Positions 34,191-44,383 of a stretch of DNA of 63,711 bases are shown one piece after another (the first letter of the stretch is position 1; every line of letters begins with the position of its first letter). The notes beneath the pieces are model-generated. The model made no database searches, had not been told where the DNA came from, and saw only the letters and a list, made by a program, of their open reading frames with translations. The stretch is from assembly GCA_944380775.1 (NCBI GenBank), contig CALWIP010000016.1:1-63711 (forward strand). Reading direction: 5' to 3'. The stretch is from an uncultured Clostridia bacterium (GTDB lineage Bacteria > Bacillota > Clostridia > Oscillospirales > Acutalibacteraceae). A program made the translations under genes and the position numbers.

Positions 34191-34888
34191 GCGCGCCCCT
34201 CCGTAATGGAGAAGAACAGCTCCTCCAAATCCTCGCCGGTGCGGGCGATGTCCGCGCGCGTGCGCTCGGCGGCGATTTTCCCGTCCATCATGATGAGCGC
34301 CTTGTCCCAGAGGTCTTCGACGCTGTCGAGCATGTGCGTGCTGATGAGCACCGCGCAGCCCGCGGCGCGCAGCTCGAGGATGACGGCCTTGAGCTCTTTG
34401 ATGGCGTGCGGGTCCAGGCCGACGAGCGGCTCGTCAAACAGCACCACGCGCGGCGCGGGCAGCAGAGCGCAGCAGATGCTCAGCTTTTGCTGCATGCCCT
34501 TCGAGAGCTCTTTCCCCAGCTTTTTGCGCTGCGCGGTCAGCTCCATGCGCTCCAGCAGCGGCTCCGCGCGCGCCGCCCAGTCCGCTATGCGGTACGCGCG
34601 GCCGATGAACTCCATGTGTTCCCACACGGTGAGCGCGTCGTACGGCGCGGGGATCTCCGGCACATAGCCGAACGTGCGGCGCGCCTGCGGCGTGCGGTTC
34701 GCAAAGCCCGCGACGGTGATCTCGCCGGAAAAGCGCAGCAGGCCCGCAATGCACTTGATTGCGGTGGATTTCCCCGCGCCGTTCGGCCCGAGCAGCACCG
34801 CGATTTCCCCGGCGCTCACGCGGAACGAAATGTGGTCGTTCGCCGTGAGCTTGCCATAGGTTTTGGTTACGTCTTTTAATTCCAGCAT
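34187..34888 (-). CDS. ABC transporter ATP-binding protein
   Basis: 233 aa. Walker A GPNGAGKST (about 34-42), Q-loop region GYVPEIPAPYDALTVWEH, signature LSKGMQQKL (LSGGQ variant), Walker B VVLFDEPLVGLD, and H-loop STHML. It is the ATPase partner of the adjacent permease. Its family resembles multidrug or bacteriocin exporters, but nothing in the context defines the cargo. Confidence 0.93.
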   Translation of the reverse strand: MLELKDVTKTYGKLTANDHISFRVSAGEIAVLLGPNGAGKSTAIKCIAGLLRFSGEITVAGFANRTPQARRTFGYVPEIPAPYDALTVWEHMEFIGRAYRIADWAARAEPLLERMELTAQRKKLGKELSKGMQQKLSICCALLPAPRVVLFDEPLVGLDPHAIKELKAVILELRAAGCAVLISTHMLDSVEDLWDKALIMMDGKIAAERTRADIARTGEDLEELFFSITEGRA

Positions 34889-34921
34889 CGGTTCTCCCCA
34901 TCCATCCCCGGATTTCTGTTG

Positions 34922-35506
34922 TTAATACATCTCGTGATAAATATCGTTGTAAATCTCATTGTAAATCTCGTTGTACGCGCTGGAGAATTGCTCGGTCCCC
35001 ACCAGCTCGAACGCCAGCGAGAAGAACAGCGCGAAAAAGCCGATGATGGCGAGGACGAACACGCCGAGCGCCACCAGCCCGATGATGAGGTCGCGTTTGG
35101 CGCGCTTGGCGTAGAGCGGGGCGTTGACGTCGTAGGGCGGCGGGCCAAACGGGTTGGGCGCGCCGCACTGCGGGCAGTTGGGCAGCTGCGCCGCGTAGGG
35201 GAACCGGCAGTTCATGCAGTAGACCGGGCGGTTCTGGCCGCTGTTGCGCACGCAGAGGTAGACGATGCCCGCGACGAGGTTGCCCGGGAAAACCAGGCCC
35301 AAAAGGCCCACCAGCAGGCCCCACATGGTGGCGTTGCGGTTGCACTTGGCGCGCGCGTCGTTGTACGCCGCGAGGCCGAGCATGGGGCAGCTGGTGGCGT
35401 AGGCCGCCAGCGCGAGCAGGCAGAGCAGCAGGAACCCGCCGCCGTAGCGCATCATGATTTCGAAGATTTCGTATTCATAAAAGATTTCGTATTCATAAGC
35501 TGACAT
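34922..35506 (-). CDS. Zinc-ribbon membrane protein with terminal tyrosine repeats
   Basis: 194 aa, starting after AAGGAGGGAACATCC. Three or so hydrophobic helices (about 20-36, 63-85, 138-166) and a cytosolic zinc ribbon with CMNC and CPQC (about 96-113). Both ends are repetitive: YEYEIF occurs twice near the N-terminus (encoded by a 17-base direct repeat) and NEIY/NDIY units fill the C-terminus. It is 33 bases upstream of the ABC ATPase gene and probably in the same operon. It could regulate or accompany the exporter. I do not know a characterised homologue. Confidence 0.75.
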   Translation of the reverse strand: MSAYEYEIFYEYEIFEIMMRYGGGFLLLCLLALAAYATSCPMLGLAAYNDARAKCNRNATMWGLLVGLLGLVFPGNLVAGIVYLCVRNSGQNRPVYCMNCRFPYAAQLPNCPQCGAPNPFGPPPYDVNAPLYAKRAKRDLIIGLVALGVFVLAIIGFFALFFSLAFELVGTEQFSSAYNEIYNEIYNDIYHEMY

Positions 35507-35697
35507 GGATGTTCCCTCCTTTTTGATTCCCGCGCAGGGCGGGAGCGCCGGGATTTGCCCCGGATTGCCGACACCTTAAATATACGGGAAAGGCGGGGGT
35601 TTGTCAAGGAGGAACGGAAGAAAGCGCGCGGGGGCGGGCTTTGCCGGAAAAAGGCGGAATTGGCAACAAAATTCCATAGGAAAGCATGATTTTTCCC

Positions 35698-35726
35698 TTG
35701 CCAAACCAGCCGGAAACCCTTAGAGT
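35698..35726 (+). promoter_or_regulatory. galKT promoter
   Basis: TTGCCA (35698-35703), 17-bp spacer, TAGAGT (35721-35726). A TTGGCAA about 38 bases upstream is inverted relative to TTGCCAA at the -35, so a looping or dimeric repressor site is possible. The rest of the 321-base gap before galK shows no gene. Confidence 0.55.
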
Positions 35727-35828
35727 GAAGATGACGGGCGCCCGCCCGGGGAAGCGCGGCGGGACAAAACAAGCAGGAAACAAAAATCCGGCCCGGAGGG
35801 GCCGCCACGGCAAAGGGAGGAACCGGAC

Positions 35829-37118
35829 ATGGCGATGATCAAGGAATTGCGCGGGGCGCTGGACACGGCGCCGTTTTTGGCGCGCCTGCGGGAGGCCTAC
35901 GGCTGCGGGGAAGCCGCCGCGCACGGCCACGCGCAGCGCTACCGCAAGGCGCTGGAGGGCTTTGCGGCGCGGTTTGGCGAAGCGTACTTAAACGCGGGGT
36001 TTTTTAGCGCGCCGGGCCGCACGGAGATTGGCGGGAACCACACGGACCACCAGAGTGGCCGCGTGCTCGCCGCCGCGGTGGACCTCGACGTGGTCGGCGT
36101 GGCCGCGCCGAACCATCTCGGGGAGATCCGCATCCTCTCGGAGGGGTTCCCCGAGGACCGCATCGACTTAGAGGATCTCGCGCCGCGCGCGCAGGAGCGC
36201 CAACACGCCGCCGCGCTCATCCGCGGCGTGGCCGCCCAGCTGAAGGCCTGGGGCTACCCCGTGGAGGGCTTTGACGCCTACACCGTCTCGACGGTGCCGA
36301 AGGGCTCGGGCCTCTCGTCTTCGGCGGCGTTTGAGGTGCTGGTGGGGACCATGCTCAACGGGCTGTTCGCCGGCGGGCGCATTTCGCCGGTGGAATTGGC
36401 GCGCGCCGGGCAGTTTGCCGAGAACGAATATTTTGGCAAGGCGAGCGGCCTGATGGACCAGACGGCGTCCGCGGTGGGCGGCGTGGTGGCCATCGACTTT
36501 GCGGACCCGGCCGCGCCGGAGATCCGGCCGGTGCGGTTCGACTTGGAGGCGGCGGGCTACGCGCTGTGCATTGTGGAGACGGGCGGGGACCACGCGGACC
36601 TGAGCGACGCGTACAGCGCCATCCCGAAGGAGATGCGGCGCGTGGCGGCGCTGCTGGGGCAGAAGACGCTGCGCGGCCTGGACGAAGCCGCGCTGTTCGC
36701 GCGCTTTGCGGAGGCGCGCGCCGCCGCCGGGGACCGCGCCGTGCTGCGCGCAATGCATTTCTTTGCGGACGACCGCCGCGCCGCCGCCGAGGCCGAGGCG
36801 CTGGAACGCGGGGATTTCGCCGGGTTTTTGCAGCTGGTGCGGGCGTCTGGGGAGTCGTCGGTCCTGTGCCTGCAAAACATCTTCCCCTGCGGGGAAAAGG
36901 CGCGGCAGCCGGTGGCCGTGGCGCTGGCGCTCTGCGGGAGCCTGCTGGGCGGCGAAGGCGCGGTGCGCGTGCACGGCGGCGGGTTCGCCGGGACGGTGCA
37001 GGCGTTTGTGCCGCTGGCGCGCGTGGAGGAATTCCGCGCGGGCGTGGAGCGCTGCCTGGGCGAGGGGCGCTGCCATGTGCTCTCGTTCCGGCCGGCGGGA
37101 GGGCTGCGCATATGGTAA
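35829..37118 (+). CDS. galK: Galactokinase
   Basis: 429 aa. GHMP kinase: the galactokinase signature appears as GRTEIGGNHTDHQSG (about 64-78, a Firmicutes variant of GEHTDY), the ATP loop as PKGSGLSSSAAFEV, and the C-terminal motif as VHGGGFAGTVQAFVP. It phosphorylates galactose at C1. The N-terminal 40 residues are longer than in E. coli GalK, as usual in Clostridia. The stop overlaps the galT start by 7 bases. Confidence 0.94.
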   Translation: MAMIKELRGALDTAPFLARLREAYGCGEAAAHGHAQRYRKALEGFAARFGEAYLNAGFFSAPGRTEIGGNHTDHQSGRVLAAAVDLDVVGVAAPNHLGEIRILSEGFPEDRIDLEDLAPRAQERQHAAALIRGVAAQLKAWGYPVEGFDAYTVSTVPKGSGLSSSAAFEVLVGTMLNGLFAGGRISPVELARAGQFAENEYFGKASGLMDQTASAVGGVVAIDFADPAAPEIRPVRFDLEAAGYALCIVETGGDHADLSDAYSAIPKEMRRVAALLGQKTLRGLDEAALFARFAEARAAAGDRAVLRAMHFFADDRRAAAEAEALERGDFAGFLQLVRASGESSVLCLQNIFPCGEKARQPVAVALALCGSLLGGEGAVRVHGGGFAGTVQAFVPLARVEEFRAGVERCLGEGRCHVLSFRPAGGLRIW

Positions 37119-38647
37119 CGGGCGGCGCGGTTTACACGGAGGCCGCCCAGCGCGCGTGCTGGCGCGGCGTGGCGGACCTGGCTGAGTACGGCGTGCGGCG
37201 CGGCCTTTTGGAGCCGGAGGACCGCGTGGACGCGGTGAACCTCCTGCTCGACGCGCTGGGCCTGGAATCGTTTGAAGCGCCGGAGCGGCGGGACCCGCCG
37301 CCGCTGGAGGAGATTTTGGGCGGCCTGCTGGACGCCGCGTGCGGCGCGGGCGCCTGCGAAGGGAGCCCCGCCGCGCGGGACCGCTTCGACACGCGGCTGA
37401 TGGGCTGCTTGACGCCGCGTCCGGGCGAGGTGATCCGCCGGTTCCGCGAGGAGTACCGGGTTTCGCCGCAGCGCGCGACGGATTGGTATTATCAATTCAG
37501 CCGGGACACGGATTACATCCGCACGTACCGCGTCAAAAAAGACCTGCGCTGGAACGTGCTGACGGAATACGGCGAGATGACCATGACCATCAACCGCTCG
37601 AAGCCGGAGAAGGACCCGCGGGACATTGCGGCGGCGCGCAACCGCGCCGGCGGCTACCCGGCATGCGCGCTCTGCCGCGAATGCGAGGGGTACGCGGGCC
37701 GGGCGGGGTTCCCGGCGCGGCAGAACCACCGGGTCATCCCGCTCACGCTGGCGGGCGCGCCGTGGTACCTGCAATATTCGCCCTATGTCTACTACCCGGA
37801 ACACTGCATCGTGCTGCAAAAGGAACACGCGCCGATGCGCGTGGACCGCGCGGCGTTTGACCGGCTGCTGGATTTTGTGCGGCAGTTCCCGCATTATTTT
37901 GTGGGGTCGAACGCGGATTTGCCGGTGGTGGGCGGGTCGATCCTCTCGCACGAGCATTTCCAGGGCGGGCGGTGCACGTTCCCGATGGAGCGCGCGCCCG
38001 TGGAGCGGGAAATCCCCGTGCCGGGCCGCCCGGGCGTCGCGGCGGGCGCGGTGCGCTGGCCGATGTCTGTGCTGCGGCTGCGCGGCGCGGACCCGGAAGA
38101 GCTTGCGGCGCTGGCAGAGCAGGTGCGGCTGGCCTGGCGGGAATACCGCAACGAGGCGCTGGGCCTGCTGCCCGAAACAGGCGGCGCGCCGCACCACACG
38201 CTGACGCCGGTGGCCCGGCGGCGCGGCGCGGACTATGAGCTGGACCTGGTGTTCCGCTCGAACATTGCGTCGGCGGAACACCCGCTCGGGGTGTTCCATC
38301 CGCACGAGGAGCTGCACCACATTAAAAAAGAGAACATCGGCTTGATTGAGGTGATGGGCCTGGCGGTGCTGCCGGCGCGGCTGGAGGCGGAGCTGGGCTG
38401 CGTGGAGGAATTGCTGCGCGCCGGCGGGGACCTGCGCGCGCACCCGCTCGCCGCGCCCCACGCGGACTGGGCCGAAGAGCTCTACGCCCGCCGCCGCCCC
38501 GCGCCCGGCGAGCTGCCCGCCGTGCTGCGCGACGAGGTGGGCCGCGTGTTCCAGCGCGTGCTCGCCTGCTGCGCGGTCTTCCCCCGCACGCCGGCCGGGC
38601 AGGGCGCGTTCGTTTCGTTCTTAGAAAAAGCATTACGGCGGCCGTAA
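37112..38647 (+). CDS. galT: Galactose-1-phosphate uridylyltransferase (class II)
   Basis: 511 aa from the ATG at 37112, overlapping galK. It has the long Firmicutes-type architecture rather than the 350-aa histidine-triad form. Visible parts are RNHRV-like ARQNHRVIPLTL, YYPEHCIVLQKEH, VGGSILSHEHFQGG (putative active His) and APHHTLTPV. It transfers UMP between UDP-glucose and galactose-1-phosphate (Leloir pathway). The last codons and stop lie in the stem and loop of a terminator. galE is separate, 2.7 kb downstream. Confidence 0.93.
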   Translation: MVTGGAVYTEAAQRACWRGVADLAEYGVRRGLLEPEDRVDAVNLLLDALGLESFEAPERRDPPPLEEILGGLLDAACGAGACEGSPAARDRFDTRLMGCLTPRPGEVIRRFREEYRVSPQRATDWYYQFSRDTDYIRTYRVKKDLRWNVLTEYGEMTMTINRSKPEKDPRDIAAARNRAGGYPACALCRECEGYAGRAGFPARQNHRVIPLTLAGAPWYLQYSPYVYYPEHCIVLQKEHAPMRVDRAAFDRLLDFVRQFPHYFVGSNADLPVVGGSILSHEHFQGGRCTFPMERAPVEREIPVPGRPGVAAGAVRWPMSVLRLRGADPEELAALAEQVRLAWREYRNEALGLLPETGGAPHHTLTPVARRRGADYELDLVFRSNIASAEHPLGVFHPHEELHHIKKENIGLIEVMGLAVLPARLEAELGCVEELLRAGGDLRAHPLAAPHADWAEELYARRRPAPGELPAVLRDEVGRVFQRVLACCAVFPRTPAGQGAFVSFLEKALRRP

Positions 38648-38664
38648 GGCCGCCGCATTTTTTC
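38636..38664 (+). terminator. Terminator overlapping the galT stop codon
   Basis: CGGCGGCC (38636-38643) pairs with GGCCGCCG (38648-38655), followed by CATTTTTT. The TAA of galT is in the loop. A partial copy GGCCGTAAGGCCGCCGC recurs at 38674-38690. Confidence 0.8.
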
Positions 38665-38733
38665 GTGGGGCACGGCCGTAAGGCCGCCGCAAAGGGTCGA
38701 ATCAAAAAGAGGTCTCAATGGTCAAAGCGGGGA

Positions 38734-39912
<1,179 letters not shown>

Positions 39913-39914
39913 GG

Positions 39915-40997
39915 TTAACCCTCCTTGTGGTCCGGCGCTTCGCGGAGATTGCCAACCCCGGACCAATCCAGGATGACCTTGCCGCTGCGGCCGCTGTTCA
40001 TGGCTTCAAACCCTTTTTCGTATTCCTCCACCGGGAACCGGTGCGTGATGACTTCGTCGATGTTCAGCCCGCTTTGCAGCATGGTGGTCATCTTGTACCA
40101 GGTTTCCCACACCTGGCGGCCGTAGATGCCCTTGATGGTCAGGCCGTTGAAGATGACTTTTTCCCAGTCGATGCGCGCGCTGGATTTTTGCAGGCCGAGC
40201 AGCGCGATTTTGCCGCCGTGCTTCATGCAGTTGACCATGTCGTTAAAGCCCGGCTCGCTGCCGGACATCTCGAGGCCGACGTCGAAGCCCTCTTTCATGC
40301 CGAGCTCGCGCATGACGTCCGTGAGCTTTTCGCGGCTGATGTCGACCGCGCGCGTCGCGCCCATGCGCATGGCGAGCTCCAGGCGGTAGGGGTTTATGTC
40401 TGTGACGACGACGTAACGCGCGCCCACATGCCGGCTGATGGCCGCCGCCATGACGCCGATGGGCCCCGCGCCGGTGATGAGCACGTCTTCGCCAATCATG
40501 TTGAACGAGAGCGCCGTGTGTACCGCGTTGCCAAACGGGTCAAAGCAGGAGTAGAGCTCCTCGCGGATGGCGGGGTCGCAGTGCCAGGCGTTTTTCGCCG
40601 GGATGACGAGGTACTCGGCAAACGCGCCGTTGCGGTTGACGCCCACGCCCTGCGTATCGCGGCAGAGGTGCGGCTGCCCGGCCAGGCAGTTGCGGCATTT
40701 GCCGCACACAATGTGCCCTTCGCCCGAAACCAGGTCCCCCGGCGCGAAACCCTCGACGTTTTCGCCGACTTCGACGATTTCGCCGACGTATTCGTGGCCC
40801 GCCGTCAGGCCAATGGGGATGGTTTTCTGCGCCCATTCGTTCCAGTTGTAAATATGCACGTCCGTCCCGCAGATGGACGTCTTGTGGATTTTGATCTTGA
40901 CGTCGTTTTTGCCGGTTTCCGGAACCGGCACGCGCCGCATCCAGAGGCCGCGCTCCGGCTTCTCCTTCACCAGCGCCCACATGGTTTCCTGTGGCAT
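39915..40997 (-). CDS. tdh: L-threonine 3-dehydrogenase
   Basis: 360 aa. Zinc alcohol-dehydrogenase family: catalytic site [12 protein letters not shown] and [11 protein letters not shown], structural zinc [15 protein letters not shown], nucleotide fold [14 protein letters not shown]. The DVHIYNW signature is specific for threonine 3-dehydrogenase. It forms 2-amino-3-ketobutyrate for Kbl. AGGAGGAATAACC precedes the ATG, and a strong promoter lies upstream. Confidence 0.96.
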   Translation of the reverse strand: MPQETMWALVKEKPERGLWMRRVPVPETGKNDVKIKIHKTSICGTDVHIYNWNEWAQKTIPIGLTAGHEYVGEIVEVGENVEGFAPGDLVSGEGHIVCGKCRNCLAGQPHLCRDTQGVGVNRNGAFAEYLVIPAKNAWHCDPAIREELYSCFDPFGNAVHTALSFNMIGEDVLITGAGPIGVMAAAISRHVGARYVVVTDINPYRLELAMRMGATRAVDISREKLTDVMRELGMKEGFDVGLEMSGSEPGFNDMVNCMKHGGKIALLGLQKSSARIDWEKVIFNGLTIKGIYGRQVWETWYKMTTMLQSGLNIDEVITHRFPVEEYEKGFEAMNSGRSGKVILDWSGVGNLREAPDHKEG

Positions 40998-41058
40998 GGT
41001 TATTCCTCCTTAGTAGACAATTTTCCCGCGGAATTTTTCCTCCGCCAATCCTAACCCG

Positions 41059-41088
41059 ATTATAATGGAAAAAATAGGCGAATGTCAA
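41059..41088 (-). promoter_or_regulatory. tdh-kbl promoter
   Basis: Minus strand TTGACA (41083-41088), 18-bp spacer, TATAAT (41059-41064): a near-consensus promoter, 62 bases before tdh. Confidence 0.8.
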
Positions 41089-41226
41089 CGAATTTTCCGT
41101 AAATCATGGACAATTTTTCAAAATTGTATTTGTACAGCGGACGGCTGTTTGTCCTCAAGGGAAGGACGGGGGAAAATCCGGCGGGAAAGATGCACGAAAA
41201 ATCCATGAAAATGGTGGGAGAAGGCC

Positions 41227-41256
41227 TTGCCAGCGGCGGCGGGGAAGGGGTAAGAT
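41227..41256 (+). promoter_or_regulatory. galE promoter
   Basis: TTGCCA (41227-41232), 18-bp spacer, TAAGAT (41251-41256). The same TTGCCA -35 is found before galKT, which hints at shared control. Confidence 0.5.
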
Positions 41257-41305
41257 AAAAAAAGAAGGCGGCGGAAGCCGCAGAGCGGAAAGGAGCGCGG
41301 GGAAG

Positions 41306-42298
41306 ATGGGAAAGATCCTGGTGACGGGCGGCGCGGGGTTTATTGGCAGCCACACGTGCGTGGAGCTGCTGGAGCGCGGGAAAGAGATTGTCGTGGTGGA
41401 TAATTTTGTGAATTCGACGCCGAAGGCGCTGGAGGCGGTGCGGGAGATTACGGGCCGGGAATTCGAGTTTTACGAATGCGACCTGCGGGACCGCGCGGGC
41501 GTGGAGCGGATTTTCTGTGAGAATGAGATTTCCGCGGCGATCCATTTTGCGGGCCTGAAGGCGGTGGGCGAGAGCGTGCAGAAGCCGCGGCTGTACTATG
41601 ACAACAACCTGGGGAGCACGCTGGGGCTGCTGGAGGCGATGGAGCGGCACGGCGTGAAGAAGCTGATTTTCAGTTCGTCGGCGACGGTGTACGGGGAGAA
41701 GAACGCGGCGCCGTACCGGGAAGAGATGGAGACCGGCGGGACGACGAACCCGTATGGGACGACGAAGTGGATGATTGAGCGGATGCTGGCGGACGAGTGC
41801 GCGGCGGACCCGGCGTGGGGCGTGGTGCTGCTGCGGTATTTCAACCCGATTGGGGCGCATCCGAGCGGGCTGCTGCGGGAGGACCCGAACGGGATCCCGA
41901 ACAACCTGATGCCGTACATTGTCCGGGTGGCGCAGGGGAAGCTGCCGTACCTGAACGTTTTCGGCGGCGATTACCCGACGCCGGACGGCACGGGCGTGCG
42001 CGATTACATCCATGTGTGCGACCTGGCGGCGGGGCACGGCAAGGCCCTCGACTGGCTGGAGACGCACCGCGGCGTGGAGGCCTTTAACCTCGGCACGGGG
42101 AAGGGGAGTTCTGTCTTGGAAGTGCTGCACGCTTACGAGCGCGCGTCCGGGCGGGAAGTCCCGTACCGCGTCGCGCCGCGCCGCGCCGGGGATCTCGCCG
42201 TCAGCTACGCCGACTGCTCGAAAGCCCAGAAGCTCCTCGGCTGGCGCGCCCAGTTCTCCCTCGACGACATGTGCCGCGACACCTTCCACGCCGGTTGA
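41306..42298 (+). CDS. galE: UDP-glucose 4-epimerase
   Basis: 330 aa. Extended SDR: VTGGAGFIGSHTCVELLERG at the N-terminus (NAD loop), SSSATVYGE and the catalytic YGTTK in PYGTTKWMIERML. LLRYFNPIGAHPSG is typical of GalE. It interconverts UDP-glucose and UDP-galactose, completing the Leloir pathway of galK-galT. GGAAAGGAGCG precedes the ATG. A composite repeat starts three bases after its stop. Confidence 0.95.
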   Translation: MGKILVTGGAGFIGSHTCVELLERGKEIVVVDNFVNSTPKALEAVREITGREFEFYECDLRDRAGVERIFCENEISAAIHFAGLKAVGESVQKPRLYYDNNLGSTLGLLEAMERHGVKKLIFSSSATVYGEKNAAPYREEMETGGTTNPYGTTKWMIERMLADECAADPAWGVVLLRYFNPIGAHPSGLLREDPNGIPNNLMPYIVRVAQGKLPYLNVFGGDYPTPDGTGVRDYIHVCDLAAGHGKALDWLETHRGVEAFNLGTGKGSSVLEVLHAYERASGREVPYRVAPRRAGDLAVSYADCSKAQKLLGWRAQFSLDDMCRDTFHAG

Positions 42299-42735
42299 TT
42301 TTACGCCGCGCCTTCGGCCTCATCAAAATTCGGCCTTCCCGCGCAGGGGAACGGTTTTGTTTGCGCCCGCGGCCCAACTGATTGTGGGACACGAGGCCCG
42401 GGTGTCCGGTGCGAGAGAACGTACAGCTGGAAACAACCCCGCACGACGGGAGCGCCTGCGCCGCCGCGCGCGGGAGAAATCCATTGATCCGGTACGAGAT
42501 CCTATCAGCATATAAGATTGTACAAATAGAAAGAAACGCTTGGTATTCGATTGGGATTGGAATACCAGGCGTTTTTTTTGCGCGTTTTTTACCGTGGGGC
42601 GGGGTTGTTGTTAGCAGGAAGTTCTCTCGCGCCGGACACCCAGGCCATGTGTGTTGCGCGACGGCTGTGATGCGGGCAAAAACGGGAATGTTCCGCACAA
42701 AAGTGAGGCCGACGTCAGGAGGCCGCGATTCGCGA
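42299..42735. repeat. Composite intergenic element with inverted A ends
   Basis: A forward A copy (42301-42440), then a segment with hairpin copy 7 (42535-42573), then an inverted A copy (about 42590-42735). No gene is present. Bases 42736-42831 (A/T-richer, then GGGGGGATAGAAAGGAGG) are the leader of the phage-like operon; I see no clear promoter there. Confidence 0.75.
42535..42573. terminator. Dispersed hairpin, covariant form (copy 7)
   Basis: Arms AACGCTTGGTATTC and GAATACCAGGCGTT, followed by a run of eight T. Compared with other copies, CCCGG/CCGGG has become CTTGG/CCAGG, keeping the stem paired. Confidence 0.7.
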
Positions 42736-42831
42736 ATTAAAATTAAAAAAGATGCGCTTTTGAGGGAAAGTTTGGGGGGCGTTTGCAGGGGGGATAGAAA
42801 GGAGGCGGGGAATTCGGAAGATCGGAAGAAG

Positions 42832-43140
42832 ATGCGGCGGAAGCTGGCGCGCGGGTATGAGCGGCTCGCGTTCGGCAGCATCCAGGACGCGGTGAAGCTG
42901 CTGTTCTGCGAGGAACTCGACCCGGACTGGCTGAGCGGGCTGGATTTATTCCCGGTGTCGGAAATCAAGCGCCCGAAGGGCGGCGGCATGGAGATTAAAT
43001 TTGTGGACCGGCTCAAGGCGATGGAACGCCTGGAAGAGCTGGGCGGCGCGGACCCCGGCGGCGAACCGCTGCTGCGGGCGCTGGACGAAGGCGCGCGCGC
43101 CCTGTGGGAGGAGGGCCGCGGCGGTGTGGAAAACCTTTAG
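42832..43140 (+). CDS. Phage terminase small subunit
   Basis: 102 aa from the ATG at 42832. The start is uncertain because the obvious GGAGG lies 26 bases upstream. Sequence RRKLARGYERLAFGSIQDAV and VSEIKRPKGGGMEIKFVDRL resembles small terminases of Clostridia siphophages and PBSX-like elements. It would recognise DNA for packaging. Its end overlaps the large subunit start by 17 bases. Confidence 0.7.
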   Translation: MRRKLARGYERLAFGSIQDAVKLLFCEELDPDWLSGLDLFPVSEIKRPKGGGMEIKFVDRLKAMERLEELGGADPGGEPLLRALDEGARALWEEGRGGVENL

Positions 43141-44383
43141 CGAAAAACAGCTGCGCGCGCTGTGCTGGTGGCGGCCCGGCAGCCCGGTGCGCGGCGCTTC
43201 TGCGCTGATTTGCGACGGGGCGGTGCGCAGCGGCAAAACCATGTGCATGGGCCTCTCGTTTTTTGCGTGGGCCGCCGCAAAGTTCCAGGGCCAGGCGTTC
43301 GCGCTGTGCGGGAAAACCGCCGGGAGCGTGAAACGCAACCTGCTGCTGCCGCTGCTGCCCATGCTGCGGGAAGCCGGGTTCCGCGTGCGCTGGCGGCCCT
43401 CGCAGAATTTGCTGGAAGCCGCGCTTGGCGGCCGCTGCAACCGGTTTTACCTGTTTGGCGGGCGGGACGAATCCGCCGCCGCGCTCATCCAGGGGATTAC
43501 GCTCGCGGGCGTGCTGTTCGACGAGGTCGCGCTGATGCCGCGCTCGTTTGTCGAGCAGGCGCTGGCCCGCTGTTCCGTGGAAGGCGCGGTGTTCTGGTTT
43601 AATTGCAACCCGGAAAGCCCGTCCCATTGGTTTTACCGCGAATGGATCTGTAAACGGGAGGAACGGCATGCGCTTTATCTCCATTTTCATATGGAAGATA
43701 ACCCGTCCCTTTCCCCCGAGGTCTTGCAGCGCTACCGGTCTCTGTACTCCGGCGCGTTCTACGAGCGGTTTGTGCTCGGGAAATGGGTTGCCGCCGAAGG
43801 GCTGGTGTACCCGTTCATGGCCGGGGACGCGTTCTGCGAGGAACCGGACGGCCCCGCCGCGCAGTACGCCATTTCGTGCGACTACGGGACGGTAAACCCC
43901 GCGTCGTTCGGGCTGTGGGGCCTGTGGGACGGCGTGTGGTACCGCGTGCGCGAATCGTATTACGACTCGAAACGGGACGGCGGGCCGCGCACCGACGAGG
44001 AACATTACGCCGCGCTGGAAGAGCTGGCCGGGGAACGGGAGATCTCCTGCGTGGTGGTGGATCCCTCGGCGGCGAGCTTTTTGGAGACGGTGCGCCGGCA
44101 CGGGCGGTTCCCGGTGCGGGCCGCCAAAAACGACGTGCTCGACGGCGTGCGCGCCACGGCGGAGGCGCTGCGTTCCGGGAAAATCCGCGTGTGCCGCGCG
44201 TGCCGCGACTGCATCCGGGAATTTTCGCTCTACCGGTGGCAGCCGGACGCGCCACGCGAGGCGCCCGTGAAGGAGAACGACCACGCAATGGACGACATGC
44301 GGTATTTTGTGACGACGGTTCTCGCGGAGGGCGGCGGCGGGTTCTTCGCGCTGGCCGCCCCGCGGAAGGAGGGGATGAAATGA
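43124..44383 (+). CDS. Phage terminase large subunit
   Basis: 419 aa from a GTG at 43124 with GGAGGAGGG upstream. ATPase domain with a Walker-A-like GAVRSGKT and Walker B LFDEVALMP. C-terminal RNase-H-like nuclease with SCDYGTVNP and a later VVDPSAASF carrying Asp residues expected for metal binding. It translocates and cuts DNA at the portal. Both ATPase and nuclease motifs look intact. Confidence 0.88.
   Translation: MWKTFSEKQLRALCWWRPGSPVRGASALICDGAVRSGKTMCMGLSFFAWAAAKFQGQAFALCGKTAGSVKRNLLLPLLPMLREAGFRVRWRPSQNLLEAALGGRCNRFYLFGGRDESAAALIQGITLAGVLFDEVALMPRSFVEQALARCSVEGAVFWFNCNPESPSHWFYREWICKREERHALYLHFHMEDNPSLSPEVLQRYRSLYSGAFYERFVLGKWVAAEGLVYPFMAGDAFCEEPDGPAAQYAISCDYGTVNPASFGLWGLWDGVWYRVRESYYDSKRDGGPRTDEEHYAALEELAGEREISCVVVDPSAASFLETVRRHGRFPVRAAKNDVLDGVRATAEALRSGKIRVCRACRDCIREFSLYRWQPDAPREAPVKENDHAMDDMRYFVTTVLAEGGGGFFALAAPRKEGMK

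Noticed and set aside
42382..42831. Upstream extension of the terminase small subunit
   Set aside because: The added codons translate dispersed repeats and hairpin sequence; no SD at an upstream start.
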